Shown here: positions 25,119 through 33,449 of the stretch, in pieces
Layout of the letters: each line of letters opens with the position of its first letter
Position numbering within the stretch: position 1 is the first letter of the stretch
DNA from: Bryobacterales bacterium
GTDB taxonomy: Bacteria > Acidobacteriota > Terriglobia > Bryobacterales > Bryobacteraceae
Assembly: GCA_016789745.1 (NCBI GenBank)
Contig: JAEUQF010000387.1
Coordinates: 1-41,846 of the forward strand
Direction of reading: 5' to 3'
DNA length: 41,846 bases
The notes under the pieces: generated by a model
Databases searched by the model: none
Seen by the model: only the letters and a program-made list of their open reading frames with translations
Told to the model about the DNA's origin: nothing
Position numbers and translations under genes: made by a program

Positions 25119-26374
25119 TAATGCTCCTTTTTCTCAAACAGCGGCCGAGTCGGGTCAATCTGCCAGAACATCGCCGCACTGAATAACAGCATGCAGCCAA
25201 TCACCAGCAGCGGCGCATGCAGGCTCTGGAAATAGGCGCTCACATAGCCGAAGATGACGGTGCAGAAGAATCCGCCCAACTGCCCCGATGCATTCATGGC
25301 ACCCGTCACGGCGCCCGTATGCTCGCCGCCAATATCGACACAGAGTGCCCACGCCGAGGGCAGCATCAAATCCATCACGCCGAAGCTGATGGTCAACAAC
25401 GCCACCGCCGCCAGTTTGCCCGAAGTGAACGCCGTCGCCATCAGCAGCACCGCCGACACACTCAGGCACACTGAGCCAATCAACGTGCGCCCGCGCCGCG
25501 CACCGTAGATCCGTACCGCATGATCACTCAACCGGCCGCCGACGATGTTCGCCACCGCACCCAACAGAAACGGCAACGACGAGGCAATCGCCATCTCGGA
25601 CTCGGCAAAGCCGCGGGCCTTCACCAAATAGGTATGCAGCCAGGAGAAGTAAAACCACGATCCCCACGCATAGGACCCGTACATGATCAGGATGATCCAC
25701 ATCTGCCCGCTGCGCAGGAGCACGCCCCAGTCCATCGAATGGCCCGCCCCGGCCACCGCGCCTTTGACTTCGGCCAATTCCGCAGGGGTCACGCCCGGAT
25801 GCTGCGCCGGCGTATCGCGAAACCAGCGCCAAAACGCCACGCACCACACCATGCCAAGCGCACCGAAGATCCAGAACGACGCACGCCAGCCCAACGCCAT
25901 CTGGATGGGCACCACGGTCAGCGGCGCCAACGCCCCACCAAAGCGGCTGGCGCCCCAGATGAAGCCTTGGGCCTGCGCCCGCTCACGAATCGGAAACCAG
26001 CGCGCCACTACACCCGCCATGTTCGGATAGGCGCCAGCCTCTCCCGCGCCGAACAGAAATCGGATGGCAATCAGCACCCACAGGTTCGACGCCGCGCCGG
26101 TCAGCGATGTGAAAACCGACCACCACAGCACGACTCGCGTTAACGTCGATCGCTGCCCGCTGCGATCGCCCATAATGCCCGTCGGGATCTCGAACAGCCC
26201 ATACGACAGCACGAAGGCACCCAGCACCCAACCCCAATGCTCCGTGGAGATGCCCAGATCCGCCTGCATCCGCGGCCCGGCCACGGCTATGCATAGCCGG
26301 TCCAAGAACGTGAGTATCGCCAGCAGGACCAGAAACACCAGTACGGTGTGGCGCTGCTTTTTCAGCCCTACCAT
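25118..26374 (-). CDS. MFS transporter, ACS (anion:cation symporter) type
   Basis: 418 residues with about 12 hydrophobic segments. The first helix contains ILTFLDRLCIAVA, similar to the NYLDR motif of ACS-family transporters. GIMGDRSGQR between helices 2 and 3 matches the MFS signature, and FLFGAGEAGAYPN with VARWFPIRERAQAQG is typical of hexuronate, glucarate and galactonate carriers. It probably imports a sugar acid or related carboxylate. ATG 26374 lies inside the esterase 3' end (overlap ATGGTAG), and its stop overlaps the RuBisCO-like gene, so the three genes are probably translated together. Confidence 0.9.
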   Translation of the reverse strand: MVGLKKQRHTVLVFLVLLAILTFLDRLCIAVAGPRMQADLGISTEHWGWVLGAFVLSYGLFEIPTGIMGDRSGQRSTLTRVVLWWSVFTSLTGAASNLWVLIAIRFLFGAGEAGAYPNMAGVVARWFPIRERAQAQGFIWGASRFGGALAPLTVVPIQMALGWRASFWIFGALGMVWCVAFWRWFRDTPAQHPGVTPAELAEVKGAVAGAGHSMDWGVLLRSGQMWIILIMYGSYAWGSWFYFSWLHTYLVKARGFAESEMAIASSLPFLLGAVANIVGGRLSDHAVRIYGARRGRTLIGSVCLSVSAVLLMATAFTSGKLAAVALLTISFGVMDLMLPSAWALCVDIGGEHTGAVTGAMNASGQLGGFFCTVIFGYVSAYFQSLHAPLLVIGCMLLFSAAMFWQIDPTRPLFEKKEH

Positions 26375-27642
26375 GCGTCCCGATTCACGATGCCGACCCG
26401 AAACAGCGGCTTGACGCGTTCGGTCTCTTCCATCTCGTATGTCTGTTCGGTCTTGGCGGGGTCATAGTCCCGCCACAGCCACGCCAGCGACTCCGGCAGA
26501 TCCAACGCACCCTGCGCAATCGCATGCGAACCCACCCCGAAGCGGAAGTGAAAATCATAGCCCTTCATCTTCAGGGCGTTCGCCAGTTCGATGTTGTTCA
26601 GCGGCCAACTGCCGGCGAAGTTCTCGATATCATCGCTGCCGTCGGACAGCCAGACGCGGATGTTCTTGCGCTGCTCCCGTCGCACCTTGTGCGACACCAC
26701 ATAGCCGCCTTCCAAGCCCGGCTTCCACTGCAGCGCCGTGTAGCTGCCGATGTGCGACAACACGCGGCTGAACTGCGCGGTGTGATACCAGGCCACGTTC
26801 ATCGCCGCGATCGCGCCGGACGATGCACCGGAGATCGCCCGCGAATACGCGTCCTTCCGCAGCTTGTAGCTCTTCTCCACCTCCGGCAGGATCTCTTCCA
26901 GCAGGTAGCGGCCATAGCGGTCCGACACCGTATCGTATTGGATGCTGCGCATGCGGTTGCCTTCGGCCTCGCCGCCGGAGCCGGGTTGGACCAGCACATG
27001 CACCATCGGCGGAATCAGCTTGCGGTGCACCAGGTTGTCGGTGACGGTCTGCAGGCGCAGCCGCACCGAGTCCTGCTTGAGCGCGATGTCCTGGCCATCC
27101 TGCCAGACCATCAGCGGCGCCCCGTTGCGGACATCCGCTCCGGCATTCACATAAACCCAGTAGTTCGCCTTCATGCCGGGGTAAACCTTGCTCTCGTGCA
27201 CCTTCATCGCCGACAGTGTGCCTTTCGCCACGCCAGTCTGCGGATAGCTGTCCGGCCCATACCCAGCGACGTCGTAGACGCCGATCTGCTTGTCACCGGC
27301 GAGGTAGCGATAGTTGTGCGTGGTACCCAACCGCAGCGTCATCAGGCGATACCAGTAGTTCGAATCGGGCACGCGCATCATGGGCAACGCCGGCTGCTGG
27401 TCAATCGACACACTGGCCGGCGCGGAAGACTCCACCAGGAACAGGAAGTCCGAGCCCCATACCGCCGCCCCATCGCGCCCCTGCAGCCCGACCGGGCCTT
27501 CAGCAATCAGCCGCTTCAACTCTTGCGACCGTGTGCGGGCCGCCTCCACCAGCGCCTGCAACGGATGCATCTGGGCCGCCAGCGCCGCCGCCGTCAATGC
27601 CAGCAAGAGTGAGAGTCGAAACGAGTACACCTCAAAGAGCAT
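26368..27642 (-). CDS. Secreted esterase (enterochelin/feruloyl esterase-like, esterase D fold)
   Basis: 424 residues. The first 23 residues form a signal peptide (SFRLSLLLALTAAALAAQ). Residues about 55-135 look like the immunoglobulin-like N-terminal domain of Fes/IroE-type esterases. The alpha/beta domain has the elbow GASSG at 272-276 (nucleophile serine 274), a likely acidic residue in SDGSDD (334-338) and histidine 373 in GVGSHAIAQG. The family hydrolyses acyl esters, for example feruloyl or acetyl groups on plant polysaccharides or siderophore lactones. As the first gene of an operon with a sugar-acid-type transporter and a RuBisCO-like protein, release of a plant-derived substrate is a reasonable inference. 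Confidence 0.85.
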   Translation of the reverse strand: MLFEVYSFRLSLLLALTAAALAAQMHPLQALVEAARTRSQELKRLIAEGPVGLQGRDGAAVWGSDFLFLVESSAPASVSIDQQPALPMMRVPDSNYWYRLMTLRLGTTHNYRYLAGDKQIGVYDVAGYGPDSYPQTGVAKGTLSAMKVHESKVYPGMKANYWVYVNAGADVRNGAPLMVWQDGQDIALKQDSVRLRLQTVTDNLVHRKLIPPMVHVLVQPGSGGEAEGNRMRSIQYDTVSDRYGRYLLEEILPEVEKSYKLRKDAYSRAISGASSGAIAAMNVAWYHTAQFSRVLSHIGSYTALQWKPGLEGGYVVSHKVRREQRKNIRVWLSDGSDDIENFAGSWPLNNIELANALKMKGYDFHFRFGVGSHAIAQGALDLPESLAWLWRDYDPAKTEQTYEMEETERVKPLFRVGIVNRDAW

Positions 27643-27680
27643 ACGACAGATCAGCGATGATACGATGATGATCGATTAGG

Positions 27681-29999
27681 ATGCTCCGAATCGCTTTTGT
27701 CCTGGTCCCCGCCTTGCTGGGAGCACAGCCCCTCGATCGTGTTGCGCTCGTGAAGTCGACGTGTGTGGGTTGCCACAGCAATGCCGCCAAATCCGGCGGC
27801 CTGAGCCTGGAAGGCCTTTCGCCCGACGCGCCCGGCGCCCGGCCCGACATTTGGGAGCGAGTGGCTCGGCGCGTGAAAGCCGGCGAGATGCCCCCGCCCG
27901 GAGCGCCGAACCCCGGCGCCGCTACGCTCGAAGCATTCAGCAGCGCGCTCCTCAAAGAGTTGGACGCCGCGGCGAAGCAGAAAGCTTACGCCGGCAAACC
28001 GGTCATCCAGCGGCTGAACCGCACCGAATACACCAATGCCATTCGCGACCTGCTGGCCATCGACCTGCCGTTAGCCTCCGAACTGCCGCAGGACGGCACG
28101 GCCGGCGGCTTCGACAACATTGCCGATGCGTTGTCCATGTCGCCGCTGCTGTTGGAACAGTATCTCAAAGTAGGCCGCCGCGTCACGGAACTGGCCGCGG
28201 GCGTGCGCGAAGCATCCACGGTCACCGAAGTCTACCCCGCCAAAGGCTCGCAGGCGGCCTGGCAGGAAGGCATGCCATTCGGCACTCGCGGCGGCATCAA
28301 GGTAAAGCATTACTTCTCGCACGATGGCGAGTATGACCTGCGCGCGTTTCTTGGTAAGGACAGCCTTACTCCCACACCAGGCGTGCGATTTTTCACGACG
28401 CGAGTGAAGCTGAAGGCCGGGTCGCACAACGTTGTCGTCACATTCCCGGATGAGTTCGCGGCCAGGGAAGGCCCGGTGTCCGATGTCTCCGGGCAGGGCG
28501 GCGCGGCGCTCGGCGGCCCATTGGATATTCTCGGCACGGCCATTCGCCCGACGCTTGATTTCCGTGTCGATGGGCGCCGTGTGAAGCTGTTCGAGATCGG
28601 CGGCATGACCTCCGGCGAGGCCGCATTCGATGGCCTACCAGGTCCGCCGCTTCTCAACCGTATCGAGATTGCCGGGCCATTTCACGCTAGCGGCGTCAGC
28701 GATACACCGAGCCGGCAACGCATCTTTGTTTGTAAAGGCGGCACGCCGAGCGAAGAGCCGGCCTGCGCGGCGCGGATTCTGACGGCCATCACCCGGCGGG
28801 CCTTCCGCCGCGACGTTACGTCCGCCGACCTGCAACCGTATCTGAAAACGTACGCGGCCAACCGGCAGAAGAAGAGCTTCGAAGAGTCGATTGCAGCCGC
28901 GATTCGCGATGTGCTGCTCGCCCCCGACTTCTTGTTCCGTTTGGAGTTTGATCCGATGGGCGCGGCGCCGGGCAGTCTGCATCCGGTGAATGAATTCGCG
29001 CTGGCCTCGCGGCTGTCGTTCTTCCTGTGGAGCACGATTCCGGACGATGCGCTGCTCGATGAAGCCAGTGCAGGCAAGCTGCGTGGCAGCCTCGATACCG
29101 AGATCAAGCGGATGCTGGCTGACCCGCAGGCCGAAGCCCTGGCCGATAACTTCGCGGCGCAGTGGTTGGGACTGCGCGGGCTCAACGATGTGGAGCCCGA
29201 TCGCGCTCTGTTCCCCGATTACGATACGGCGCTGATGGAAGCCATGCGATCGGAAACGCAGATGTTCGTCCGCAGCCTGATCCGCGAGAACCGCAGCATC
29301 TACGATCTGCTGTCGGCCGACTACACGTATCTAAACGAACGGCTGGCGCGGCTTTACGGCGTTGACGGCGTTACCGGGCCGGCCTTCCGCCGCGTCTCGC
29401 TGCAGGGCAATGAACAGCGCGGCGGTCTGCTGGGGCACGGCAGCGTGATGCTCATGACCTCGCATGCGGCGCGCACGTCGCCTGTCTTGCGCGGCAAGTG
29501 GATTCTGAATAATCTGCTGAATTCGCCACCGCCGGCGCCGCCGGCGAATGTCCCCCCGCTTGAAGCCACGGCCACCGCCGGCCGCAAGCTGACCACGCGC
29601 GAACAGACGGAACTGCATCGCCAGAATCCGGCCTGCATGGCGTGTCATATCCGCATCGATGCGTTGGGCTTCGCGCTGGAAAATTACGACGTGCTGGGCC
29701 GCTGGCGGACCGAAGATGCGGGCGGGCCGATTGATCCTTCGGGCAAGCTGATGAACGGGAAAACCTTCAGCGGTCCACAGGGATTGAAGGGCCTGTTGAC
29801 GGGCTCCGATGAGTTTGCCCGCGGCACGGTGGAGAAATTGATGACCTATGCGCTGGGACGCGAGTTGGATGCTCGTGACCAGCCCACGGTGCGCACCGTT
29901 CTGCGCACCACCCAGGCGAACCGCTACCGGTTCGGTGACTTGATTACAGCCATCGCGAAGTCCGTTCCCTTCCAGATGCGCCAAACCCAGGAACGTTGA
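27681..29999 (+). CDS. Exported multi-domain cytochrome c-type protein (DUF1587/1595/1592/1588/1585)
   Basis: 772 residues with a short signal peptide (MLRIAFVLVPALLGAQ). A heme c site CVGCH lies at 28-32 (a planctomycete-type cytochrome domain). In order come DUF1587 (VIQRLNRTEYTNAIRDLL), a carbohydrate-binding-like region, DUF1595 (ITRRAFRR), DUF1592 (FALASRLSFFLWSTIPDD), DUF1588 (QRGGLLGHGSVMLMTSH) and DUF1585, the last with a second heme-like CMACH. The family is abundant in Planctomycetota and Acidobacteriota; its role is unproven, but extracytoplasmic electron transfer tied to polymer breakdown has been suggested. DUF1552 and ankyrin genes follow at once. The divergent esterase leaves only 38 bases for promoters. 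Confidence 0.92.
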   Translation: MLRIAFVLVPALLGAQPLDRVALVKSTCVGCHSNAAKSGGLSLEGLSPDAPGARPDIWERVARRVKAGEMPPPGAPNPGAATLEAFSSALLKELDAAAKQKAYAGKPVIQRLNRTEYTNAIRDLLAIDLPLASELPQDGTAGGFDNIADALSMSPLLLEQYLKVGRRVTELAAGVREASTVTEVYPAKGSQAAWQEGMPFGTRGGIKVKHYFSHDGEYDLRAFLGKDSLTPTPGVRFFTTRVKLKAGSHNVVVTFPDEFAAREGPVSDVSGQGGAALGGPLDILGTAIRPTLDFRVDGRRVKLFEIGGMTSGEAAFDGLPGPPLLNRIEIAGPFHASGVSDTPSRQRIFVCKGGTPSEEPACAARILTAITRRAFRRDVTSADLQPYLKTYAANRQKKSFEESIAAAIRDVLLAPDFLFRLEFDPMGAAPGSLHPVNEFALASRLSFFLWSTIPDDALLDEASAGKLRGSLDTEIKRMLADPQAEALADNFAAQWLGLRGLNDVEPDRALFPDYDTALMEAMRSETQMFVRSLIRENRSIYDLLSADYTYLNERLARLYGVDGVTGPAFRRVSLQGNEQRGGLLGHGSVMLMTSHAARTSPVLRGKWILNNLLNSPPPAPPANVPPLEATATAGRKLTTREQTELHRQNPACMACHIRIDALGFALENYDVLGRWRTEDAGGPIDPSGKLMNGKTFSGPQGLKGLLTGSDEFARGTVEKLMTYALGRELDARDQPTVRTVLRTTQANRYRFGDLITAIAKSVPFQMRQTQER

Positions 30000-30015
30000 T
30001 ATTGAGGAAGCAGCC

Positions 30016-31323
30016 ATGATCGTAACCAAGAAGCACATTCCCCGGCGAACCATCCTGCGAGGAGCGGGAACGGCGCTCGCCCTGCCTTTATTGGATGCCA
30101 TGGTGCCGGCACTGCGCGCCGAACGCACGACGGCCGCCGCGCCGGTCCGCCGCCTCGGCTTCATCATGTACCCGCTGGGTGTCGATCAGGACCGCTGGAA
30201 GCCGAAAGGCGAAGGGACCGACTTCCAACTGAGCGAAGCGCTGGCGCCGCTGGAACGCCACAAGAGCAAGTTCGTGATCATGAGCGGGCTGTCGTCGGAT
30301 CCGGACCGCTCCAAGCCCGGCTTCCATGACCGCGCCATTGGCTCTTTCATGACCGGAGTTGAGATCACGAAGGGCAAGGTGCACGTCGGCATCTCGATCG
30401 ACCAGCTTGCCGCGCAGTATTTGGGCAAGGAAACGCAGTTCGCCTCGCTGGAACTGGCAGCGGAGAAGGTAGCCGCGGGCAGCAACCACATAGGCCCGGT
30501 GTTCAAGACCGCAACCACTCCCCTGCCCTTCGACTACAACCCGCGCAGCGTGTTCGAACGGCTGTTTGGCGAAGGCGGCAAGATTGATCCGGTAGCAACG
30601 GCAGCCAAGCAGACTGCCGACCGTAGCGCGCTCGACGCCGTCAACGAACGCCTTGCCGAATTGAAGAAGCAGTTGGGCCACGCCGACCGGGCCAAGCTGG
30701 ACGAATACACGGAGTCCATTCGCGACATCGAACGGCGAATCGATGTGGCGATGCGAAAGCAGCCGAAGGATCTGCCCGATGTGACGCGCCCGGCGGGCGT
30801 GCCGGACTCCTGGGTGGAGAACGTGAAGCTGATGTTCGACCTGCAGGCGCTGGCGATCCAGGCCGATTTGACGCGGGTTTGGACGTTCCTCTACGGCCGC
30901 GAAGCCACGTCGATGAACTTTCCGCATTTGAATATCACGATGGGCCATCACGAGATCTCGCACCACAACTTCGAGAAGGAGAAGCTGGATGCGCTGGCGC
31001 AGATCAACGTGGATCAATCGAAGCTGTTCGCTTACTTCCTGGACAAGATGGACCATTTGAAGGAAGGCAACGGGAGCCTGCTGGATCATTCGCTGATCCT
31101 CTACGGCAGCAACTTGAGCGTGCCGACATCGCACAGCCAGCGCGATCTGCCCATCATCGTGGCGGGCGGCGCGGCAGGACGCATCAAGGGCGGGCGGTAT
31201 CTGAAGTTCCCGGGTGATGAGACGCCGCTCACGAACCTGTATCTGACGATGCTGGACAAGATCGGCGTGCCGACCGAGAAGTTCGGCGATAGCACGGGCA
31301 AGCTGAACCGGCTGGAGGTGTAG
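30016..31323 (+). CDS. Tat-exported DUF1552 protein
   Basis: 435 residues. The N-terminus has RRTILRGAGTALALPLLDAM, a typical twin-arginine signal. The body matches DUF1552: FIMYPLGVDQDRWKPKG, a long helical segment (EYTESIRDIERRI), MTFxL-like RVWTFLYGREATS, then HHEISHH, and DHSLILYGSNLSVPTSHS near the end, an alkaline-phosphatase-like metal-site region. DUF1552 proteins are usually encoded directly after DUF1592 cytochromes, as here (16 bases). The biochemical role is unknown. AGGAAG precedes ATG 30016. Confidence 0.92.
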   Translation: MIVTKKHIPRRTILRGAGTALALPLLDAMVPALRAERTTAAAPVRRLGFIMYPLGVDQDRWKPKGEGTDFQLSEALAPLERHKSKFVIMSGLSSDPDRSKPGFHDRAIGSFMTGVEITKGKVHVGISIDQLAAQYLGKETQFASLELAAEKVAAGSNHIGPVFKTATTPLPFDYNPRSVFERLFGEGGKIDPVATAAKQTADRSALDAVNERLAELKKQLGHADRAKLDEYTESIRDIERRIDVAMRKQPKDLPDVTRPAGVPDSWVENVKLMFDLQALAIQADLTRVWTFLYGREATSMNFPHLNITMGHHEISHHNFEKEKLDALAQINVDQSKLFAYFLDKMDHLKEGNGSLLDHSLILYGSNLSVPTSHSQRDLPIIVAGGAAGRIKGGRYLKFPGDETPLTNLYLTMLDKIGVPTEKFGDSTGKLNRLEV

Positions 31324-31325
31324 CG

Positions 31326-32996
31326 ATGCGACGGCTAGTGTTGGCGGGTGTGCTGCTGGCCGGTCCGGCGCTGGCCAATCGCGGCGATCAGTTGCTGGAA
31401 GGGGCTCGATCGGATGACCACGCGGCGGTGTCGATGGCCTTGAAGCGGGGCGCCGACGTGAATGCCCGGGAAGAGGACGGCACCACGCCGCTCGCTTGGG
31501 CCGCGAATCGCGGCAACCTGGCGGTAGCCGAGATGCTGCTGGGAGCCGGTGCGAATCCGAATCTGGCCACGGAGCTAAGCATCACGCCGCTGGCGCTGGC
31601 CATCAGCAACGGCAACACGGCAATGGTGAAGTTGCTGTTGTCGAAGGGCGCGGATCCGAACCTGGCGCGGGAGAACGGTGAAACCCCGTTGATGGTGGCG
31701 TGCCGCATGGGCCAGGCGGATACGGTCCGCATGCTGCTGGAACGAGGCGCGAACGTCAACGCGAAGGAGAAAAAATTCCAGCAAACGGCGCTGATGTGGG
31801 CGATGGGAACTCCGTCGATTGTACGGATGCTGCTCGACAAGGGCGCCGATACGAAGTCCGTCACGAAGGCGTGGGACGTGAAGTACACCGTCTACGCGCC
31901 CACCACGGTGACGTTAGGCAAAACCGGGATTCCGTGGAACACCGATGGCGAGTACATGGCGAAGAAGGGCGGCCAGAACGCGCTGTTCTTTGCGGTGCAG
32001 CGGCATGATCTGGAATCGGCGAAGATGCTGCTGGACGCGGGTTTGGATGTGAACCAGCCGTCGGCCGATGGCACGACGCCGCTGTTGGCGGCCTTGTACA
32101 ACTGGGATCCGCCGAACACGACGTTCATCCCGGGCAAGGGCGCTCCGGCGCCCGCGGGCAGTTCGCAGAAGTTCCGTGCCGACCTGCCGATGGCAAAGTT
32201 GCTGCTCGATCGCGGAGCGAAGGCAAAGGGTGTAGATGGCGCGGGCTACACCTCGCTGCATGGAGCGGCGCTGGCCGTGGCGAATGCGTCGATGGGTCCG
32301 GAGTTCCGCCGTGGCGGGGCGTACGGGAACAAGGCCGCGCTGTTGACGATAGGGCGAGCCGATGGGCAGGCGCCGGCATCGGACAAAGAGGACGCGCTGG
32401 CCATCGTGAAGAGACTTCTGGAAGGCGGTGCGGATCCGAACCAAGCGACGATGTATCCGACGCCGGGCCCTGCGGGCGATGTGCGGTTGAACCCCGCGCC
32501 GCCGGGATCGACGCCGCTGCATATCGCGGCAGGGGCGCGGAACCTGGAGTTGATCAAGCTGCTGTGCGATCGTGGCGGCAATCCGAATCAGTTGCGCAAG
32601 GACGGGCATACGCCGTTTTCCGTTGCCGTGATGGCAGGCGACATCGAGGCCACCAAGGAGCTATTAGCGCGCGGGGCGGACCTTCAGATGCGCTACAACC
32701 CAACCGAGAAGATCCCGGATCCGGTGGAGCCGATCACGCTCACGCGGCAGAACCAGAGCATCCAGCACATAGCGGTGTTGGGTGGGTCAGCGGAGGTGGT
32801 GGCGTTCCTACTGTCGAAAGGCGCGAAGCTGGACGTAAAGAACGCGCAGAATGAGACACCGCTGGCTTTAGCCGATCATCAGGAGCGGTATCGGGAGGCC
32901 ATCCAGCGGCAGGGCGCCGAAGGCGATGCCGAGAAGCTGGCGACGATTAAACGCGACACGAAGCTGACCGACGCGATCAAGAAGCTGGCGAACTAG
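31326..32996 (+). CDS. Secreted ankyrin-repeat protein
   Basis: 556 residues with a signal peptide (MRRLVLAGVLLAGPALA). Ankyrin repeats run through almost the whole protein, for example GADVNAREEDGTTPLAWAA, GANPNLATELSITPLALAI, GADPNLARENGETPLMVAC and GGNPNQLRKDGHTPFSVAV. About ten units can be counted, with longer insertions around 180-220 and 310-370. Ankyrin domains bind proteins; the export signal places it in the periplasm. Its ATG is two bases after the DUF1552 stop, so it is the third gene of that operon. Its stop shares bases with the convergent membrane-protein gene. Confidence 0.92.
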   Translation: MRRLVLAGVLLAGPALANRGDQLLEGARSDDHAAVSMALKRGADVNAREEDGTTPLAWAANRGNLAVAEMLLGAGANPNLATELSITPLALAISNGNTAMVKLLLSKGADPNLARENGETPLMVACRMGQADTVRMLLERGANVNAKEKKFQQTALMWAMGTPSIVRMLLDKGADTKSVTKAWDVKYTVYAPTTVTLGKTGIPWNTDGEYMAKKGGQNALFFAVQRHDLESAKMLLDAGLDVNQPSADGTTPLLAALYNWDPPNTTFIPGKGAPAPAGSSQKFRADLPMAKLLLDRGAKAKGVDGAGYTSLHGAALAVANASMGPEFRRGGAYGNKAALLTIGRADGQAPASDKEDALAIVKRLLEGGADPNQATMYPTPGPAGDVRLNPAPPGSTPLHIAAGARNLELIKLLCDRGGNPNQLRKDGHTPFSVAVMAGDIEATKELLARGADLQMRYNPTEKIPDPVEPITLTRQNQSIQHIAVLGGSAEVVAFLLSKGAKLDVKNAQNETPLALADHQERYREAIQRQGAEGDAEKLATIKRDTKLTDAIKKLAN

Positions 32997-33439
32997 CGGC
33001 GGCGGAGTCGCCAGAGGCCGAACGCCAACCCGCCGAAGATGGCCCAATTGGTGGCGGCGTTGATCATTTTCGTTTCGTTGGGGGAGCCCATGAACAGACC
33101 GAAGAGCGCTCCGCCAAGGATGCCTGCCAGCGTATAGACGATGACGGATTTGCGGCTGGCCGTACCGGATCCGCCGCCGAGGAACTTGCCAAGGGCAGCG
33201 ATTCCACCGCCAGCGACCACCGCGCCGAAGATGGCGCCCCCAACGCTGTGGATGAGAATAAAGCCGACGATGGCGCCGAGCAAGCCGAAGAACACGGCCC
33301 AGCCGGCGACGTTGCCGATGCCTCCGCCAACGGGCCCACCGCCTCCGGATGTGCCGTCCGGGCGCCGAACGGCGGTTTCCCAGTTCCACTCCGCCACGGC
33401 GTCGGCGGCACGCTGGCTCAAACTTGGTTCGTCATGCAT
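32993..33439 (-). CDS. Glycine-rich small membrane protein, unknown
   Basis: 148 residues from ATG 33439, preceded by GGAGC at seven bases; the longer frame from 33481 overlaps the oxidoreductase 3' end and lacks such a site. After a hydrophilic N-terminus of about 50 residues (with GGGGPVGGG) come about four hydrophobic segments with many glycines, some in GAIVGF/GAIFGA patterns that resemble glycine-zipper membrane proteins. It ends WRLRRR. No family was recognised. It follows the flavoprotein gene by 10 bases and is the last gene of this operon. Confidence 0.7.
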   Translation of the reverse strand: MHDEPSLSQRAADAVAEWNWETAVRRPDGTSGGGGPVGGGIGNVAGWAVFFGLLGAIVGFILIHSVGGAIFGAVVAGGGIAALGKFLGGGSGTASRKSVIVYTLAGILGGALFGLFMGSPNETKMINAATNWAIFGGLAFGLWRLRRR

Positions 33440-33449
33440 GGCAAAGCTC

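Noticed and set aside
26524..27612. A 362-codon + frame opposite the esterase gene
   Set aside because: It is arginine/histidine-rich without motifs; the minus strand carries a signal peptide and a catalytic triad.
30088..31134. A 348-codon minus frame opposite the DUF1552 gene
   Set aside because: Shadow of a GC-rich coding region; DUF1552 motifs lie on the + strand.
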